Positions 61,444-64,000 of a stretch of DNA of 64,000 bases are shown in pieces. The notes beneath the pieces were generated by a model. It was not told the DNA's origin, made no database searches, and saw nothing but the letters and a program-made list of their open reading frames with translations. Position 1 is the stretch's first letter. The number at the start of each line of letters is the position of its first letter. Source of the stretch: Corynebacterium choanae (GTDB lineage Bacteria; Actinomycetota; Actinomycetes; Mycobacteriales; Mycobacteriaceae). The stretch is from contig NZ_CP033896.1 of NCBI RefSeq assembly GCF_003813965.1, positions 2,294,001 to 2,358,000 of the forward strand, given 5' to 3'. The position numbers and the translations under genes are program-made.

Positions 61444-62871
61444 ATGACAATGAGCGTGGACGATCAGGGTCTGCGAGTTACCGTCGAGGTGATTCCGGAG
61501 GCTGGGCAGAATCCACCTGCGGTCGATATGGTGTTGCCGCCCCAGGCTCGGCTCGTCGATATTCTTCCCGAAGTGTTAGAGCTTGCCGGATGTATCGATG
61601 AGGCTGATGCTTGGGTTGCCACCACTGCAAGTGGGTGGCGTTTGGATCCAGCGGTGCCGTTGACGCACACCCCATTGGGACAGGGTGGGCGACTAATGTT
61701 GACCCACCAGGAGCTTGCCGCACCGCCGTTGCCAGTTGATGCGGCGGAGGCGTTTACTGCACTGCCGACGAAACCTGTTCCCGCGTTGCGAACAGCGATG
61801 ACGTGTGCATTGGGGTGGGCTGCGTTGGCGGTTTGTGTCGGCTATCTGCAATGGTGGATGCCGCTGTGGGCGCGATGTGGTTTGGCCAGCCTGGTGGCGT
61901 TAACGTTGGGGGCTTGGTTAGCGCGAAGCAGCGGGGGCAGCTGTGCTGGCCGCGCCGGGGATTCCCCAGTTGTGCACCGATCAGGGATTCAGCCAGATGC
62001 GCGGCAAGAATTGGAGAGCAGGCAGTTGTGTGCGCAGCTAAGCAGCACTGCGGGAGTCATGCTGGCTGTTGCCGCCGGCTGGTGGTGGCTCATCGATACG
62101 GCACAGCCCCACTACGGGTCAGCTATCGCCGTGGGGTGTCTTATTGGGCTTGGTGCTGTGGCGGTGGCCACCATTACCGGCGCTACACCGGTGGTGTGGG
62201 CAAGTTTGCAGTGCACCCTGCTGCTGCTTGCCGCATTTATTGCGCTGTTGGCAAGATTCACCCACACTACCCAGGAGGCTGCCGCGTTGGCGGTGGTGTT
62301 TACCGTGTTAGTGGCCACGGTGTGTCCTGGCTGGTGTTTGAGCCTTGCCGGGTTGCAGGTTCCCACTGTTGGCCCCACCGCAGAGACTATGCCCCCGCCA
62401 CCGAAACGGGACGATCACACCACCGCGAAAGCCCGCACCGCGCAGGCGCTGTACACCGGGATGCTTGGCGGATGCGCCGTAGTGGGGATTCCGGCGATGT
62501 TGCTTGTTGGTGCAGCCAGCACCCACTGGGTGGTGGCTATGCTTGCTGCCGCCAGTTTTAGTGTGGGATTTCATGGGATGCGTCTGCACAGTGTGGCCGG
62601 GGCGTTGCTACTCCACGGGTGGGCGCTGGCAGGAATTGCTGGGATTGGGGTGCATGTGGCCTCAGTCAGCCATCAGCCTGGATGGTTGATCGTCGTCATG
62701 GTGGCACTGACCGGGGGATGTGTCAGTGCGCCACTATTCACCGACCGGTTAACCCACCTGTCCCCACCGGCGTTACGCCGCCTTGAACAGTTAGAGATGC
62801 TCGGACTGGTAACACTGCTGCCAATAGGATTGTTTGTGGCCGGTATTTACACCATGGTCAGGGGGCTGTGA
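61444..62871 (+). CDS. eccD4: ESX-4 integral membrane protein EccD
   Basis: 475 residues (ATG 61444; a second ATG two codons later). N-terminal ubiquitin-like YukD domain (LRVTVEVIPEAGQNPPAVDMVLPPQARLVDILPEVLELAG, about 9-90) followed by about 11 membrane segments from residue 115 to the end. EccD forms the membrane channel vestibule of ESX systems. The stop overlaps the mycP start (TGATG), so the two are translationally coupled. Confidence 0.9.
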   Translation: MTMSVDDQGLRVTVEVIPEAGQNPPAVDMVLPPQARLVDILPEVLELAGCIDEADAWVATTASGWRLDPAVPLTHTPLGQGGRLMLTHQELAAPPLPVDAAEAFTALPTKPVPALRTAMTCALGWAALAVCVGYLQWWMPLWARCGLASLVALTLGAWLARSSGGSCAGRAGDSPVVHRSGIQPDARQELESRQLCAQLSSTAGVMLAVAAGWWWLIDTAQPHYGSAIAVGCLIGLGAVAVATITGATPVVWASLQCTLLLLAAFIALLARFTHTTQEAAALAVVFTVLVATVCPGWCLSLAGLQVPTVGPTAETMPPPPKRDDHTTAKARTAQALYTGMLGGCAVVGIPAMLLVGAASTHWVVAMLAAASFSVGFHGMRLHSVAGALLLHGWALAGIAGIGVHVASVSHQPGWLIVVMVALTGGCVSAPLFTDRLTHLSPPALRRLEQLEMLGLVTLLPIGLFVAGIYTMVRGL

Positions 62872-64000
62872 TGCGTAACTTTATCCACCAATTGGTCGGT
62901 CACTTTCTATGGTCCACCAGCCGCCGGGTGTCCAAGGTGCCGTTTAGCCAATGGTGTGCTCGGTGTACGTCCAGTATTGGTAGTTTCCTGTTTATTGTGG
63001 TGCTGCTAGCACACCAACCGGTCGCCAACACAGCCCCGCAATTCCGGGTTGTCGATCACGGCATGGTGCAAACACACAGCAATGGCCTGACCCTGCCGCC
63101 CCCAGCAGACACTCGTGCAGGCAACCTGAATCGACCCTTGTTCAACCCGACCACACACCTGCACGAAACCGCTCAACCGCACCCCGGACAGGGCAAGTTT
63201 GGCACCGAACCCAACCCTGCTGCGACTGACGACGTGCGTACGTCGCCTGCCCAATGGATTGATCTGCCGCCCCTGCCGCAACTCCCGCCAATTTCGCCAC
63301 CAGCAGCCCCACCCTTGCCGGCAATCCCACCAGCCTTGTTACCGCCAGCACCGGCACCGGCACCTGTGCCGCAACCATCCCCGCCGCCGCTACCACCGCG
63401 ACCAAACTATCCCCAGCATGCTGCCCCGCGACCACAGCATCCACCGGCCGGGGCGGAAATCCCTGCCACTGATCCTGCCGATCACGACGAAACCAACCCG
63501 CCGCCAGAACACCTCGCACCAGAAATCCCACCGACAACCGCAACCGTCGGCCCTTGGCAGTTAGCGGATTGTGTCCCGGTGGTGCCGGCAACCCCTGATC
63601 AGCAGGCAAAAGCAATTGCGCGCAGTACTCGCCTGCAGGCGGTACATCAGCTTGCCACCGGCGAAGGGATTCGCATCGCCATCATTGACACAGGGGTCAC
63701 ACCCCACCCCGGATTAGCAACCCTGGAACAAGGTGAAGATTTCCTCACCGGCGACGATCCGGCACATGCCTTCATCGACTGCGACGCACACGGCACCATC
63801 GTAGCCGGCATCATCGGCGGACTCACCACCGGTGAAGACGGTCGCATACTCACCACCGGAATCGCGCCACAGGCAACAATCCGATCATTTAAACAAACCG
63901 CCAACACCCTCCCACCCGACACCCCCGGGGGAACCTTAGCCACCCTCGCCGCCGCAATACACGCCGCCCTCGACGACAAAGCTGATGTCATCAATATCTC
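62871..64000 (+). CDS. mycP4: ESX-4 mycosin serine protease MycP, N-terminal part
   Basis: Subtilisin-like protease needed for ESX assembly. The ATG at 62871 overlaps the eccD stop; the gene runs off the right edge (376 codons seen). A hydrophobic N-terminal signal segment (SSIGSFLFIVVLLAHQP, about 36-52) is followed by an unusually long Pro-rich spacer (about 95-235). The protease domain begins with WQLADCVPVVPATPDQQAKA. Catalytic Asp in IAIIDTGVTPHPGL (D273) and His in DCDAHGTIVAGIIGG (H307) are present; the Ser lies beyond the window. Confidence 0.93.
   Translation, partial: MRNFIHQLVGHFLWSTSRRVSKVPFSQWCARCTSSIGSFLFIVVLLAHQPVANTAPQFRVVDHGMVQTHSNGLTLPPPADTRAGNLNRPLFNPTTHLHETAQPHPGQGKFGTEPNPAATDDVRTSPAQWIDLPPLPQLPPISPPAAPPLPAIPPALLPPAPAPAPVPQPSPPPLPPRPNYPQHAAPRPQHPPAGAEIPATDPADHDETNPPPEHLAPEIPPTTATVGPWQLADCVPVVPATPDQQAKAIARSTRLQAVHQLATGEGIRIAIIDTGVTPHPGLATLEQGEDFLTGDDPAHAFIDCDAHGTIVAGIIGGLTTGEDGRILTTGIAPQATIRSFKQTANTLPPDTPGGTLATLAAAIHAALDDKADVINI

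Noticed and set aside
63142..63615. 157-codon minus-strand frame opposite the mycP spacer
   Set aside because: Antisense reading of the Pro-rich spacer (Pro codons read as Gly/Arg/Trp); mycP is coupled to eccD and carries the Asp and His catalytic motifs.

Overview
The window is chromosomal DNA from a Corynebacterium-like actinobacterium (Mycobacteriales). Supporting points: a LexA-type dnaE2 / imuA' / imuB mutasome, an anti-sigma-D/SigD pair next to guaB, a groEL with a His-ending tail next to groES, the MetPS methionine transporter (a corynebacterial speciality), an AMIN-like lipoprotein, and an ESX-4 type VII secretion locus beside rplM-rpsI. From memory of the M. tuberculosis H37Rv map, the backbone follows Rv3370c (dnaE2) to Rv3450c (eccB4), with many genes lost and several lineage-specific blocks inserted. 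No tRNA, rRNA, CRISPR array or insertion sequence was recognised.

Layout. 1-11.9 kb: start of dnaE2 (runs off the left edge), the methionine ABC importer metQ-metN-metI on the opposite strand behind a McbR-like operator, two exported proteins, then imuB and imuA' with an SOS box, a small membrane protein and a TrxB-like flavoprotein. 12-21 kb: purine and sigma-factor block: guaA, guaB3, guaB, a DUF5319 gene, rsdA and sigD. 21.3-31 kb: groEL and groES (unusually far apart), a DUF4190 membrane protein, the sodium-coupled methionine/alanine importer metP-metS, gtrA, tsaD and rimI. 32-36.5 kb: a 1439-residue secreted protein with thrombospondin type 3 (calcium-binding) repeats, inserted between rimI and tsaB. 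37-45.4 kb: tsaB, tsaE, alr, nnrD, glmS and a dienelactone-hydrolase-like gene. 45.6-64 kb: the ESX-4 region: a three-gene accessory set (Ala/Pro-rich large protein, small helical protein, basic tail protein), a one-TM protein, a VWA-like protein, rpsI-rplM, two WXG100 genes, an Rv3446c-family protein, eccC, divergent eccD and the start of mycP.

How the genes work together. The mutasome genes carry LexA-type sites and should be DNA-damage induced. MetQNI and MetPS give two energetically different routes for methionine uptake. guaB/guaA make GMP; tsaB/tsaE/tsaD make the t6A modification of tRNA; alr, glmS and (elsewhere) glmM feed cell-wall precursors. eccC, eccD and mycP form most of an ESX-4 secretion core, with the WXG100 pair as likely substrates. 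Genes expected from the related gene order but not seen here are glmM (next to rpsI) and the whiB3/whcB gene (next to sigD).
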